Position numbers and translations under genes: made by a program
NCBI RefSeq assembly: GCF_026212465.1
Contig: NC_080049.1
Location: 14,082,439 to 14,146,438, forward strand
Reading direction: 5' to 3'
Source: Amaranthus tricolor
Lineage: Eukaryota > Streptophyta > Magnoliopsida > Caryophyllales > Amaranthaceae
Length of the DNA: 64,000 bases
Shown: piece by piece, positions 47,827-59,624 of the stretch
How the letters are laid out: the number at the start of each line of letters is the position of its first letter
Position numbering within the stretch: position 1 is the first letter of the stretch
The notes under the pieces: model-generated
The model's database searches: none
What the model was told of the DNA's origin: nothing
What the model saw: only the letters and a program-made list of their open reading frames with translations

Positions 47827-49629
47827 ATGTTGAATATGAATCAACGAAAGGAAGAGGGCTACTCTACTCAAAGGCCGCCTATGTTTGATGGAAAGTTCTA
47901 CACATATTGGAAAAATAGAATGAAAATCTTCATTAAAGCCGAAAACTATTAGGTATGGAGAGTTATCAAAATTGGAGATTTTGAGGTAATTACTACAAAC
48001 ACTAGTAACGAAATCATTCCCAAACCTATAACCGAATATGAAAAGGAAGATTTTTAGAAAATGGAGAAGAACGCTCTTGCCATTAAATTACTTTACTGTG
48101 GTCTTGGACCAAACAAACATAATTATGGGTTGCAAATCTGCCAAGCAGATTCGGGATCTGCTGGAAGTTACCCACGAGGGTAGTAGTGAAGTAAAGCGCT
48201 CCAAGATAGACTTGTTAATGCCTAATATGAACGGTTCGTTATGAAACCTAGAGAAAGAATCCAAGAGACCAGGCTCACCAATATCAAAAATGAACTTATC
48301 TCTCTTAGCAGACATATTCCCGCTGATGAACAGGTTAGGAAAATTCTACGGAGTCTCCCTCAAGATGAACGCCGGAGAGCCAAAGTCATAGCCATACATG
48401 AATCAAAAGATTTCGAAAAATTCAATCTGGAAGAGCTGGTTGGTTCCCTTATGGCTCACAAATTACATTTAAGAACAACCGATAGTTCCAGAAACAAAAG
48501 TTTGGCTCTGACAGTGAATGATCAAGAAGAGTCAGAATGTGATGAAGAGGAGGTTGCTATGTTGGTATGAAGATTTAAGAAATTCTTGAGGAACAGCAGA
48601 TACGCTAATCAAAGAAACAACAAAGACAAGAGATCTGCAAATTCCAAGTCCGACTACGAATGCCACAAATGCAGACGTACTGATGACTTCATCATAGATT
48701 GCCTAACATGGAAAAATGAAAAGGGCAAGGGAAAATAGAAGACTACCGATGAAAGGAAATCTCAACGAAACTGACTTTCGCAAAGCCATGATTGCTGCAT
48801 GGGGAGAATCCGAGAGTGAAGTAGAGACAGAGATCCCCGTAGAGAAACAACCAATTTATGTCTCATGGCTTCACACGACAGCAAGACTGAAAAGTCTAAA
48901 GAAGAGGAGGTAATGTCTTCCTGTTCATTTCCTAATCATCTATTAAGTTTGGATAAATATAAATTAATTGAGTTGCTTATGAAGACACAAGAAAAATTGA
49001 AGGAAAAAAGAGTTAAATGTCTCCAAATTGAAAAAGACCTTAAGATTTGTAAAGACCATGTTTCCTATCTAAATTCTTTAAGATCCGATGTTCAAAATAG
49101 ATTCTTTAATTTGTTAGATCAAAACATCATCTTAAAGAAAACATTGAAAAGGGTAAAACAAGAGAATATTATTCTTAATGTTGAATTAACCCAATATAAA
49201 TTATTAGGCTTAAACAAGGACTTAAATGACATATCCATTCATGACTTTAGTACTGATTTTCAAAAATTAAAAATTGACCTAGAATCCAGTAAAGCCCAAA
49301 ATAAAAAATTAAAACTTGAATTAAATTCAAGAGGAAACGGGAAAATCAAAGATGTACCTAAATGTATTCTAGATGCTAGAACTAAAAGTACTAAAGGCCT
49401 AGGTTACAATAAGAATAATAAAAAGAGAAAGGTCTATGTCGATCTACCTAATAGTAAAGTCTGTACCTTTTTGGGAAAAACTAGACACCTAAAATATCAA
49501 TTTGCCAAAAGGGAACAACATGATAATTCCAATAAAATTTATGTTGATCGCATCTGGATAAAGAAATATGATTCATCTCTAATCAACAAGGAACCCAAGG
49601 AAGACTGGGTTCCTGATTCTAACAATTAA
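47827..49629 (+). pseudogene. Gag of the Sirevirus-like element
   Basis: ATG at 47827. The N-terminus carries QRPPMFDGKFYTYWKNRMK, the start of the UBN2/DUF4219 Gag. In-frame TAG codons lie at 47950-47952 and 48055-48057, with frame changes after them. The central conserved helices follow (DEQVRKILRSLP, EELVGSLMAHKL at about 48320-48470). Around 48660 a degraded CCHC knuckle (CHKCRRTDD...C) has lost the His. From 48865 a 254-codon open stretch encodes a Lys/Glu/Leu-rich coiled coil, typical of the long Sirevirus Gag. It ends in a second degenerate knuckle (KTRHLKYQ) and a WVPDSN motif. Not translatable as one protein. Confidence 0.88.
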
Positions 49630-49639
49630 TTTATTTTAC

Positions 49640-50790
49640 AGGTTCCAGTGAGGGGGAACAACTCATGATATCTCGCAGTGGGTGTTCCAAGCACATGACA
49701 TGTGACAGATTAAAATTTCTCTCACTAGAAGCCTATGATGGAGGAACTGTGACTTCGGGTGACAATATGAAAGGCGAAATCATAGCCAAAGGAAAAGTAG
49801 GAAGGTCAAGTTCCCATACAATTGATAATGTATTTTTGGTCTAGAATTTAAAACATAATTTACTAAGTATTTTTCAATTTTGTGACAAAGGTAACTCTGT
49901 AATCTTCACTTCTTAAAAATGTGTTAATTCTAGGAGTGACACAGAAGACACTGTTCTGGAAGGAATCCGTAAGGGGAACACTTATATTGCGAACATCAAC
50001 ACTGTTCCCAAATCTAATTTGAATTGTCTAAAAGACCTAGTAATAGGTTTGTCGTCCCTTAAATACCAAAAGGATGAAATTTGTGATCCATGTGCCGAAG
50101 GAAAACATGTGAGGTTGTCCTTTAAATCTAAGAATGTGGTGACCACCTCAAAACCGCTTGAATTAATCCATATGGATCTTTGCGGACCTATGAGAATCCA
50201 AAGCCGTAGTGGTAAGATATATGTATCTGTTATTGTTGATGATTACAGTAAATTTACTTTGACTATATTTTCAGTAAGCAAAGATGAGGCTTTCAATGAA
50301 TTTGTTTCCTTTCCAATAAAATACAAAAATCTAGTAATGATCAACTTATTCATATTAGGTTAGATCATGGTAAAGAATTTGAAAATTCAACCTTTATGGA
50401 TTATTGCAATGAGAATGGCATAAGTCATAACTTTTCCGCACCTAGAACACAACAACAAAATGGTGTGGTAGAAAGAAAAAAATAGAACATTAGAAGAAAT
50501 GGCTAGAACCATGTTAATTGCTAATGGACTTCTTAGGAATTTTTGGGCCGACGCTGTTAATGTTGCATGTTATATTTTAAATCGTGTATTAATTAGACCC
50601 ATCACCTCTAAGACACCTTATGAATTGTTAAAGGTGTAAAATCGAATATTTCCTATTTTCATGTGTTTGGATGTAGATGCTTTGTTCATGTTAATTGGAA
50701 AAAGAAACATAGGAAAGTTTGATGAAAGAAGTGATGAAGTAGTATTTCTTGGTTATTCATCTCATAGTAAAGCTTATAGAGTTTAAAACA
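49640..50790 (+). pseudogene. Protease and integrase region
   Basis: Near 49665-49700 the retropepsin motif is recognisable only as SGCSKHMT. The preceding Trp codon is TGA and the catalytic Asp codon has lost a base (TCTCGCAGT). The integrase N-terminal zinc finger keeps CDPCAEGKH (near 50090), but the paired upstream His residues of HHCC are not found. The core follows: HMDLCGPM (first catalytic Asp, near 50170), VDDYSKF, a frameshift near 50360, LDHGKEFEN (second Asp), and NGVVERK (catalytic Glu, near 50460). A further stop-strewn GKPYELL-like part and a GYSSHSKAYR-like end run to about 50790. Confidence 0.87.
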
Positions 50791-50798
50791 AAAGAACT

Positions 50799-51317
50799 AT
50801 GTGTGTTCCAGAATCTGTTCCCATTATTTTAGTTGAAACTAACTTTATGACAAGTGCACAGGAAACAAGTAATTTTAAAATAGGTCTTGCAAATTTGAAA
50901 GATGATGAAGATGTACCTAAAGAGCAGGATCAAACTGCAAATGAAGAACAACAGATTCAAAATGAAACCGAAGTACCTGACCTGGAAGAAGAACAGCCGG
51001 TAAATGAGAACCAACAAGGTGTTCCCAATCCAGCTGTTCCCACAAATGAACAAAATGATCAGGTTGAAGCTGAGCAGAATATCAATCAAGTCAGTGACCC
51101 TGTTTCCACAATTGTTCCTATAAGAGAATTTGTGCCCGAACCGTGGAAACATCAAAAATCTCATCCACTCGACTTGATCATTAGTGATTTAAATAAGGGC
51201 ATACAAACCAAATCCCAAATGAGAAATTTTTGTGCACACTTTGCGTTTCTCTCAACATTAGAACCTAATAATCACGAAGAAGCATTAAAAGATTCCAAAT
51301 GGGTTTTTGCCATGTAA
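50799..51317 (+). pseudogene. Integrase-RT linker region
   Basis: A 172-codon open stretch rich in Glu, Gln and Asn (EEQQIQNETEVPDLEEE) with no fold. It ends in an EPKSHPLDLII-like and a CAHFAFLSTLEP-like segment that normally precede the copia RT. The next frame starts after a TAA at 51315-51317. Confidence 0.7.
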
Positions 51318-52010
51318 GATGAGTTAAATGAATTTGAAAGGAATAAAGTATGGCATCTAGAACCAAAGCCAAAATACAAAAAGGTAATTGGGCTAAAATG
51401 GGTATTTAGAAACAAATTGGATGAATATGGAATCATAGTAAGAAACAAAGCAAGGCTCGTGGTTAAAGGGTACAATCAACAAGAAAGAATCTATTACACA
51501 GAGACATTTGCTCCGGTAGCTAGGTTAGAGGCTATCAGAATTCTAATTTCTTTTGCTGCTTTTATAAATTTCAAGTTATATCAAATGGATGTTAAATGTG
51601 CTTTCTTGAATGGTTTTCTTGATGAAGAAGTCTTTGTGGAACAACCCCTTTGCTTTGAAAATCCTTCTTTTTCTGATGATGTCTTTAAGCTTGATAAAGC
51701 TCTTTATGGGCTAAAACAAGCTCCTAGACAATAGTATGAAAGATTATCAAAGTTTTTGATTGAAAATGATTTTGTTAGAGGTAAAATTGATAAAACCTTG
51801 TTTTTCAAGAATAGAGATTCTAACATTTTGGTTGTGCAAATTTATGTTGATGATATTATTTTTGGTGCCACCAATGAATTGTTGTGCAAAGAATTTGCTA
51901 ATCTTATGAGTGCTGAATTTGAAATGAGTATGAGAGAATTAAATTTCTTCCTTAGTTTGCAATTTAAACAAACGGCTAATGGTATTTTTAGTCATCAATA
52001 AAAATATATA
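51318..52010 (+). pseudogene. Reverse transcriptase (RVT_2)
   Basis: Begins [14 protein letters not shown], then [20 protein letters not shown]. Next come [13 protein letters not shown] and [13 protein letters not shown], with the first catalytic Asp, and [10 protein letters not shown]. The Trp after that is mutated to TAG at 51732-51734. The catalytic loop YVDD is intact at 51843-51854, in IYVDDIIFGATN. A stop at 51999-52001 replaces the Gln of the usual SQ-K-Y segment. Only two point lesions separate the RT parts, so it is the best-preserved domain of this element along with RNase H. Confidence 0.92.
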
Positions 52011-52787
52011 AAAGAACTTCTTAAGAAATATGGTTTAGATAATAATAATAAAAAAAATCACACTCCAATGGCTACAAATGTTATATTAGATGAAGATAAA
52101 AATGATATTAATATTGATCAAACTATGTATAGAGGCATGATTGGATCTTTATTATATCTAACCGCTAGTAGACCCAATATTGCGTTTAGTGTTGGTTTAT
52201 GTACTAGATTTCAATCAAATCCCAAAGAATCACATCATACAACAGTAAAAAGAATTCTAAGATATTTGAAGGGAATAGATGACTTATCCCTCTTTTATCC
52301 AAAAAGTGATGCCTATGATTTGAAAGGTTATAGTGATGCAGACTATGCAGGATATCTTGTAAACAGAAAAAGAACCTCACGTATAGTACAATTCCTTGGC
52401 TCTTGTTTAGTATCTTGGTGTTCCAAGAAACAAAACACCGTTGCATTATCCACGGCTGAAGCAGAATATATGGCAGCAGCAGCTTGCTGTTCCCAAATGC
52501 TTTTGATCAAACAACAGCTAAGAGACTTTGGTATTAAGTTTGATTGTGTTCCTATTTATTGTGATAATACTAGTTCCATATGCATATCTAAAGATCCCGT
52601 GTATCATTTTAGGGTTAAACATATTCATATAAGACATCATTTACTTAAGGACAATGTGGAAAATAAAAATATATCAGTTAAACATGTTAATACTAATGAG
52701 CAAATAGTTAGTATCATGACTAAACCTCTTCCAAGGGAACAACATGAAAAGATGAGGCTGGAACTTGGAATGATCAAGCTCCACTAA
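52011..52787 (+). pseudogene. RNase H and pol C-terminus
   Basis: Open for 239 codons from 52068. Contains MIGSLLYLTASRPNIAFSVG and ILRYLKGI. RNase H acidic residues are seen in LKGYSDADYAG, ALSTAEAEYMA and IYCDNTSSICIS, and KHIHIRHHLLKD follows. It ends with PLPREQHEKMRLELGMIKLH, typical of Sirevirus pol, at TAA 52785-52787. This part has no stop but is separated from RT by the stop at 51999. Confidence 0.92.
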
Positions 52788-53460
52788 AGTTTATGACAAG
52801 CATTCCCCTCAAAGCAAAATAAAAATTGGAAGGGTTGATTCATCCACGAAAATCCTAATTGAGAAATCAATTATTGAAAGGCTCAGGTATGCATTTATTT
52901 AAAGTATATGCTATGGATGCTTTCTTGAATGCATGTTTAAATTGATCAGACAAAAGCAGTATTTGCTTGTTCTATGTGTTATAGTCCTCATATTGAAATT
53001 AAAAATAAAAAAAAACGAGGAAATTTTATTCTTATTTTTATTTTTATTTTCAAAAATCCCAGCGTCATTATATGTTCGAAAAATGACTTGCACAAATATT
53101 CATTAATTAAGTTGGTTAACATAAAATAGTTGATATAGGCATTCTAATCATCACCAAGTAAACTATTTCGAAAAACCGTTACTAACTCCTTATTCTATGA
53201 ACCTACCCACTAACTCTTCATCATCCATTTTTGATCACATTTTTAATTAAGTGAATGAACAAAATTATCTCTTGAGTAACCACCCATGAAACCTTCCATA
53301 CACCCTTATAAAAATAAATTCACTCACTTCCACTAACTCACGCACATTACTCAATCACACACTAAACCCTCACATCAATTTACTACTCCCTAAACTACTC
53401 AATACTTACACCCTCCAAACCGTCAACTTCATTCACTCACCATCAACATTCCTTCGTCCT
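52788..53460. other. Sirevirus spacer between pol and the env-like region
   Basis: Non-coding; A-rich (52990-53060), then C-rich with many short CACTCAC words (53290-53450). Part of the retrotransposon. Confidence 0.6.
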
Positions 53461-53479
53461 CTCTTTCTTTAAACCAACT

Positions 53480-55250
53480 ATGAAAACTCCGAAAACCTCA
53501 AAATCAACCAAGAAATCGAGCAAGAAAGAACCCTAAACCAAGTGAACCAAAATCGCTAAAAATCATTCAACCATCTCCATTGATCACTGCACCACCATCA
53601 TCTTCCTCTTCACCAAAACCGTCCAATCAACTGAGTTCATCCATTATGCATGCCAGTTCTAAACGCCCTAACACAACCACTAAAGGAGGAGGCTCATAAT
53701 CCAGTCCTTCAAAGAAGAGTAAGAACGTTGATCCCGACAGTCCGAATGAAGTTGCTAAAGAAATGTTTGTTGGTTTTGGACTTGACAAATATTGGTATTA
53801 TTCTAATCTTTTCCCCCAACTTCACGCCATTCTAAAAATCTAAAATTTGGAAACACTCATGACTGATTATTATTGCAACCCTATTTACCCCAATTTAATG
53901 AGAGAATTTATTTCTAATTTTTCTATTGAAAATGGCATTTGTTCGAGTGTTGTCAAGGATATTAAAATTGAATTTAACTGTATGATGCTAGGTGAATGGT
54001 TTGGGCTGCATGCAGTTGGTTTTGACACTCATTATGTTGGTTTGAAAATTGTGTTTTCTAGGATAAGTGAAAAGACTGTGCTAAAGTTTTTAGGGATTCA
54101 TGAGAAAAAGGGTAGAATAAGTCACAATACACTATCCCCTTTGCACAAATTGCTTTACAACATTGCCCAATGATTCATTTTACCTCGCAATTCCAAGCAT
54201 TGTGAAGTGAATTTGAGGGATGTCACACTGATTTATTGCTTGGATAACCATATTAAAATTAATTTTCCTTCCCTTTAAATTTCACATTTGTCTGACTGCA
54301 CTGAGAACAAGTACATAGTAGGTTATTGAGGTTTGTTGAGTTGAATTTTTAAGAAGTTTGAAGTCCCTTTGGAAGGGCTACAATTCCCCATGAGCTTTAA
54401 TAATAAAATAGGTGCAAAATGTCTCACTAACTTGTACCTTAAACTATTTGATCAGGGGTTTCTAGAGGCAGCTTCAACTGAGGATAAGGAGAAACAGGGT
54501 CTGTAGGAGGAGACCAGGAAAAGGAAGAAGAAAAAGAAAAAGAAAAAGAGGATCAGAAAGCAGATAAGGAGGACCAGGAGACTGTGCCCACTGCCACTCA
54601 TGAAGAAGCAAAAGTTGGTTCACAGGGAGCACAAGAGGAAGTTCATGAACAAAAGGAACAGGAGGAAGCTTTAAGTGAAAGGGAAGCTTCTAAGGAAGAA
54701 GTGGGTAAGGAGCTAGATGATGATGATGATAAATCCAGTGATGAGGTCGGGATGCCTATGAAGAAGAAGCCAATTGTGACTCGTGGAAAAAGTATTAGGC
54801 TAGCTTCTAAGGTAAAACGTCTAGTGATTGGTTTGGATGATGACTCTTCCTCACACACGACCCTAGAGTCACAACCTACTACATCTCCTTCACCAAACCC
54901 GAACACACCACCTACCCATCACATACCATCACCTCCACCTTCACCTATTCCTCCCACACCACCACCAACAACTAATACAACTGTTTCTCCACACCCATAC
55001 ACTTCACCAGGCCTTGGTTTGGCAGCTTTCTCTAATCCTTCCTCAGTTCTTGCAACCAATTTGGACCATATCCTCAACAAACTTCAAGATCTTTAGTCCC
55101 AATTTTACTCCTTCCAAGACGAAGTTCGTGTCACTTTTGCATCCATCACTGTCCAGCTCACTCAAATGGAAGCACGTCTAGGTGCTAAGCTGGATACTGT
55201 TGAGGTGCAAACCGAATATGTGGACGAAGAAGATCGACCTGCTGCCTAAT
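53480..55250 (+). pseudogene. Post-RNase H (env-like) ORF remnant of the Sirevirus-like element
   Basis: Starts with a Lys/Ser-rich segment (MKTPKTSKSTKKSSKK at 53480). It then runs through several frames. A conserved-looking middle at 53847-54173 (FISNFSIENG, RISEKTVLKFLG) resembles the plant-transposon-protein/env-like region found after pol in Sireviruses. From 54500 come a Glu/Lys-rich coiled coil and a Ser/Asp region. A Pro-rich stretch (PPSPIPPTPPPT) and a final amphipathic helix near 55150 follow. Frameshifts and stops separate the blocks. No transmembrane segment or signal peptide survives that would prove an envelope role; the term follows family usage. Confidence 0.6.
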
Positions 55251-55977
55251 CCGGTTAATTATTATCTTTTTCTTGTGCTAAGTCTAACAAAGAAACATTT
55301 TATTTTGGTTTTTCAAGTACCATATTGGGTATTGTATTGTAATTTGTTAGTTTTTAAACAATGTTGCTTTTCCACTTTTGGTCTGTAATTTTTAATTGTT
55401 GCATAATTCCGACTGCATCTATTAGTATTTGCTTTACTTCATTGCTATTCCTTGCTTACCTTCTTTTTCTATACATATATTGTTAGTGTTGTGGATTGAA
55501 TACTCCCCTCCTTTTTGAATGATGTCAAAAGGGGATATAATTGCACAAACTTAAGATAGGCTTGGTTATGACATTGTTCCTATTCTTCTTTATTGTTTTA
55601 CCTAGGTAAAGTAGTGTCAAAGTAGTGTCAAAGTAGTGTTAAAGTAGTATCAGCTTAATGCTCTGATATTTGCTTTGGATGCTTTGATTATGCTTAGGTT
55701 TAGTTTAGTAGTGTCAGTTACTGTTTCCATTTTGTTTACTCCTATTTTGTTAGCACTTAATATCTTAGTATCTTAATAACTTATGTTGTTTATCTATGTT
55801 TATTTTTTATTGATTATGTTTATTAGAGTAATCTGTTTTATCATATGTACTTGGTAAATTCTATTATGATGATTTAATTTGCTAAGTTTTATATAGAGTA
55901 GCTTTAATCTCTAGCTTATTCTATGACATTAGGTATACTCTATATTGGTTAAGTTTGTTGATAAGTTTGTCATCATC
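55251..55977. other. 3' untranslated region of the Sirevirus-like element
   Basis: T-rich non-coding sequence with a short tandem AAAGTAGTGTC repeat near 55610-55645. Leads into the purine tract. Confidence 0.7.
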
Positions 55978-55991
55978 AAAAAAGGAGAATT
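55978..55991 (+). promoter_or_regulatory. Polypurine tract
   Basis: AAAAAAGGAGAATT immediately before the right LTR, the expected plus-strand priming site. Confidence 0.8.
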
Positions 55992-57186
55992 TGTTGGCCC
56001 TTTTAGGTTTTGATGATGACTACACTTAATATAAACGGTTGTATTTTAGAGATTGTGTGCAGGTCGAATTCGGTCTTGTTAGAGATCGGTTATAGTACCT
56101 ACGTCTTGGTCTACGAACGTTGTACATGTCAAATATATTCAAGGAAGTTAGATAAGGAAGATCGCTTAGGATGTCAAATGTAGACAGGAGGTCTACTGTT
56201 CCTAAGTTGATAATCTGACGATACTTGTTGATGAGTGGAGACAGTGCCCTGTTCCCAAGACTCAAGTCTGGAAGAATCAACATCAGCTAAAAATTTTGTA
56301 GAAAATATTTTTCTGATTTTTTAGTTGATGTATAGGTGAGATTAATTTGTTGCATCATTAATTTACTAAGTTAGTTGGCAAAAGATTTTATAACTACCTT
56401 TAAAATAACCGGTACATTTTCTCAAAGGTGGAGAAAACTTCTACTTATTTTTCTCAACATAAAAAGGCTTGAATTATTGGTTTAATTATGAAAAACTAAC
56501 TTGCCTAATTTTAGAAAGAAAAACCGTGGCTTTGTTTCTTGTATATCAAGTTCCACTTACTTTTCCTTTATTTTAGGATTAAGGATGTAGTGGGTAGTTA
56601 TTTCTTTCACATAGCTACGTAAAGCTCCTATATAAAAGGATTTATTTTTTAACCGGTTGTTTTGAGTGTCCATGCGTGAGACTGAAAAATTAACAAGAAA
56701 TATTTTTGCTCAAAAATTGCCAATTAACTTAAAAATATTTTCTTGTGCAACTCATTAATTTTATCCTTAGGTATTTGGCCTTTCTAAAGGGTTTTAGATA
56801 GAATTGTTGTAACTAAACTTTGGGAAGTCTAGGTGAGAAGAGAGAAGCTTCGTGTGAAGCAAGAGAAAGAGAAATAGAAAGAGAAAGAGAAAGAGAAGGA
56901 GAGAGAGAAAGAGAAGTTGGCCTAGTTTTGTTTGTTTGTTTTACGTAATTGTAACTAATTGCCTAAAACATAGTAGAGAATTTGAAATCCCGGGGGGTCG
57001 TGGTTTTTCCTTCTATTTAGGCCTAGAAGGTTTCCACGTAAAAATTGTGTTTTCCCTTTCTACTTTTGCGCATCAAGTTTAAGTTTTAATTTCGCAATCC
57101 AATTCCGCAAAAATAGGGCAAAAACACTTAAACTTATCAAACAAAAATTCACTCCCCTACCCTTGTTGTCTCTAACCGTTTCTATA
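55992..57186 (+). repeat. 3' LTR, full length
   Basis: 1195 bp. It includes a segment (about 56250-56654) missing from the 5' LTR, a TATAAAAGG (about 56631-56639) that is a likely TATA region, and a GAGAAAGAGAAA purine run of different length from the left LTR. The left LTR lacks this TATA because of its deletion. Confidence 0.92.
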
Positions 57187-57191
57187 GATTG

Positions 57192-58143
57192 CACCCCTTT
57201 TCTCTGTAATTAGAGTATCAAATATTGAAACTTATTCCAACTTAAGATTAAAACAGCAAACACCCTTTTGTTTCAAATTAGCACTAAAAAAAACAACCAC
57301 AAGTGCATACGAATTAAGTTCCTAACTAAACAACACATCACATACCACAATTTGTCAGTGGTGGTGTTGGGGTGGGGGAATGGTGGTGATTAGGGAGGGG
57401 TAGAGAGAGGTTGGGGAAGAAGAGTTTAATTGGGGGTAATTAGGTTAGATTAATGAAATTTATTCAAAGTCAAAAGTCATTACTATGGTCAACGCTCATT
57501 TAGCAGTTCATCTCAACCTGAATTAGGTGAAGTGGTTGTATCGTGTGTGTTTATTAATTTGAAGGTTGTTCGCGAAAATAAAAACTTCGAGGTTGTTTTT
57601 TGTAAAAGGCCTAAACTTCAAGGTCATAATTGGCAATTAATCCTATATTTTATGAATCAATAAAATGAGTTAAGAATTACAAACCTTGGATATGTATCTT
57701 CTACAACAATGTAGAGATTGAGTACTACAAAGTACTATCTACTCAGAGATTAGTATCGAATAAGATAACTCTAATAAGTCCAATTATGAGCTAGCATTGG
57801 GAAAAATGATAAAAGAACCCATTTTTTTATTTTCTCTTTAAGTTCATTATTCTTATTTAGACTACCAAGTCTATTTATAATAAAAGGTAAAAACCCTAAT
57901 TGAATACTCCTTTTCAAATAAACCGTAGTATTTGACTATTAAGCGTGATTGAGTACTTTCACCTTCATTTTATTAATTAGATCAAAATTGATCATTTATC
58001 TATTTTGTATAACCTATTAGTATTATACATTTAAGTCTTTATGTTCTAATCTTATTAGTCCAAAAACATATGTTATTCTCTAACAAGCAACGTCCCCATA
58101 TTAAATGTACTACTTGTATCTCCATATTAATTTTATAGATATT
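57192..58143. other. Flank between the Sirevirus and the CACTA element
   Basis: 57350-57440 is G-rich (GGTGGTGTTGGGGTGGGGG, GGGGTAGAGAGAGGTTGGGG) and is the reverse complement, imperfectly, of 46245-46320. The remainder to about 57640 resembles common non-coding plant repeats; the rest is AT-rich. No gene seen. Confidence 0.5.
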
Positions 58144-58545
58144 CACTACTACATTAATGAGCTATTACTACCCCAAATACTCGTAGCAATAGGCTCAATA
58201 ACCGTTGCAATAGTTCTATAGCGACGGTTCCATACCCGTCGCATTTGTGGCCGTAGGTATAGGTCTATTGCAACGGTTCAGCTATCTATTGCGACGGTTT
58301 CACTTTAACCGTAGCAATAGCTTCTTATCACCGTCGCTATAGACCTATTGCTACAGTCTCACTATAACCGTAGCAATAGGTTCTTATCACCGTCGCTATA
58401 GACCTATTGCGATGGTCACTTCGCAACTGTTATAATAAGTCTTTTGCGACGCTCATTGCAACCTATTGCAACCCCATGTTTTATCCGTTCCAATGGGTCT
58501 ATGGCGACGGTAATGGCTCTCTATTGCAATGCCTTGATAAAGCTA
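58144..58545 (-). repeat. Terminus and subterminal repeats of the CACTA element
   Basis: About fifteen copies, in both orientations, of CTATTGCGACGGT-like words (TAACCGTAGCAATAG, CCGTCGCTATAGACC). In En/Spm such repeats are the binding sites of the TNP1/TnpA protein encoded next door. Confidence 0.8.
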
Positions 58546-58550
58546 TAAAT

Positions 58551-59010
<460 letters not shown>

Positions 59011-59515
59011 TCGACAGAATCTCCTTTGTAAATTGATTAAAACCACCCAAATATAGGGTATAAACAAAACCTGCACATTGACTTTTAATTCAATTCACAA
59101 GTTGCCTAATATAAGGCATCACAACTAGCACAAGCACTAAAAAATTCGACAAAGTCTCCTTTATAAATTGATTAAAACCACCCAAATGTAGCGTACAAAC
59201 AAAACCTGCACATTGAACTTTTAACTCAGTTCACAAGTTGCCTAATATAAGGCATCACAACTAGCACAAGCACTAAAAAATTCGACAGAGTCTCCTTTGT
59301 AAATTGATCAAAACCACCCAAATATAGCGTAGAAACAAAACCTGCACATTGAACTTTTAACTCAATTCACAAGTTTCCTAATATAAGGCATCACAACTAG
59401 CACAAGCACTAAAAAATTCGACAGAGTCTCCTTTGTAAATTGATGTTTTTCAACCACCCAAATATAGCGTACAAACAAAACTTGCACATTGAACTTTTAA
59501 CTCAATTCACAGGTG
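59011..59515. repeat. Tandem repeat, ~135-bp unit, nearly four copies
   Basis: Units carry TTCGACAGAGTCTCCTTTG, AAACCACCCAAATATAGCG, CCTGCACATTGAAC and ATAAGGCATCACAACTAG. The word CCACCCAAAT is at 59043, 59178, 59313 and 59454. Copies differ by only a few bases, so the array is young relative to the element. It lies just downstream of the TNP1-like stop codon. Confidence 0.92.
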
Positions 59516-59624
59516 GCTTTCCAACAATAACTCTTATATAATACAATAGCGTAGAAGTCAATCATTTTGAAGTTTTGAGTGATAAAGGAGAGTTCAAGAT
59601 CCAAACATGCAAACTGATGACGAT

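Larger units (their letters stand above)
46997..57191 (+). mobile_element. Sirevirus-like Ty1/copia retrotransposon, decayed but with both LTRs
   Basis: Target duplication GATTG at 46997-47001 and 57187-57191. Left LTR 47002-47758 and right LTR 55992-57186, both starting TGTTGGC. A primer-binding site with two mismatches follows the left LTR and a purine tract precedes the right one. Domain order gag, protease, integrase, RT, RNase H is that of Ty1/copia. The long Gag with a coiled coil, a further 3.2-kb region after RNase H and LTRs above 1 kb are features of the Sirevirus (SIRE/Maximus) lineage. All coding parts carry stops or frameshifts. Confidence 0.93.

Noticed and set aside
53847..54173. 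Stand-alone host gene of 108 codons
   Set aside because: Lies between pol and the right LTR of the Sirevirus-like element and fits its env-like region.
54643..54906. Ser-rich minus-strand frame in the Sirevirus 3' region
   Set aside because: Reverse reading of the Glu/Asp coiled coil and Pro-rich segment on the plus strand.
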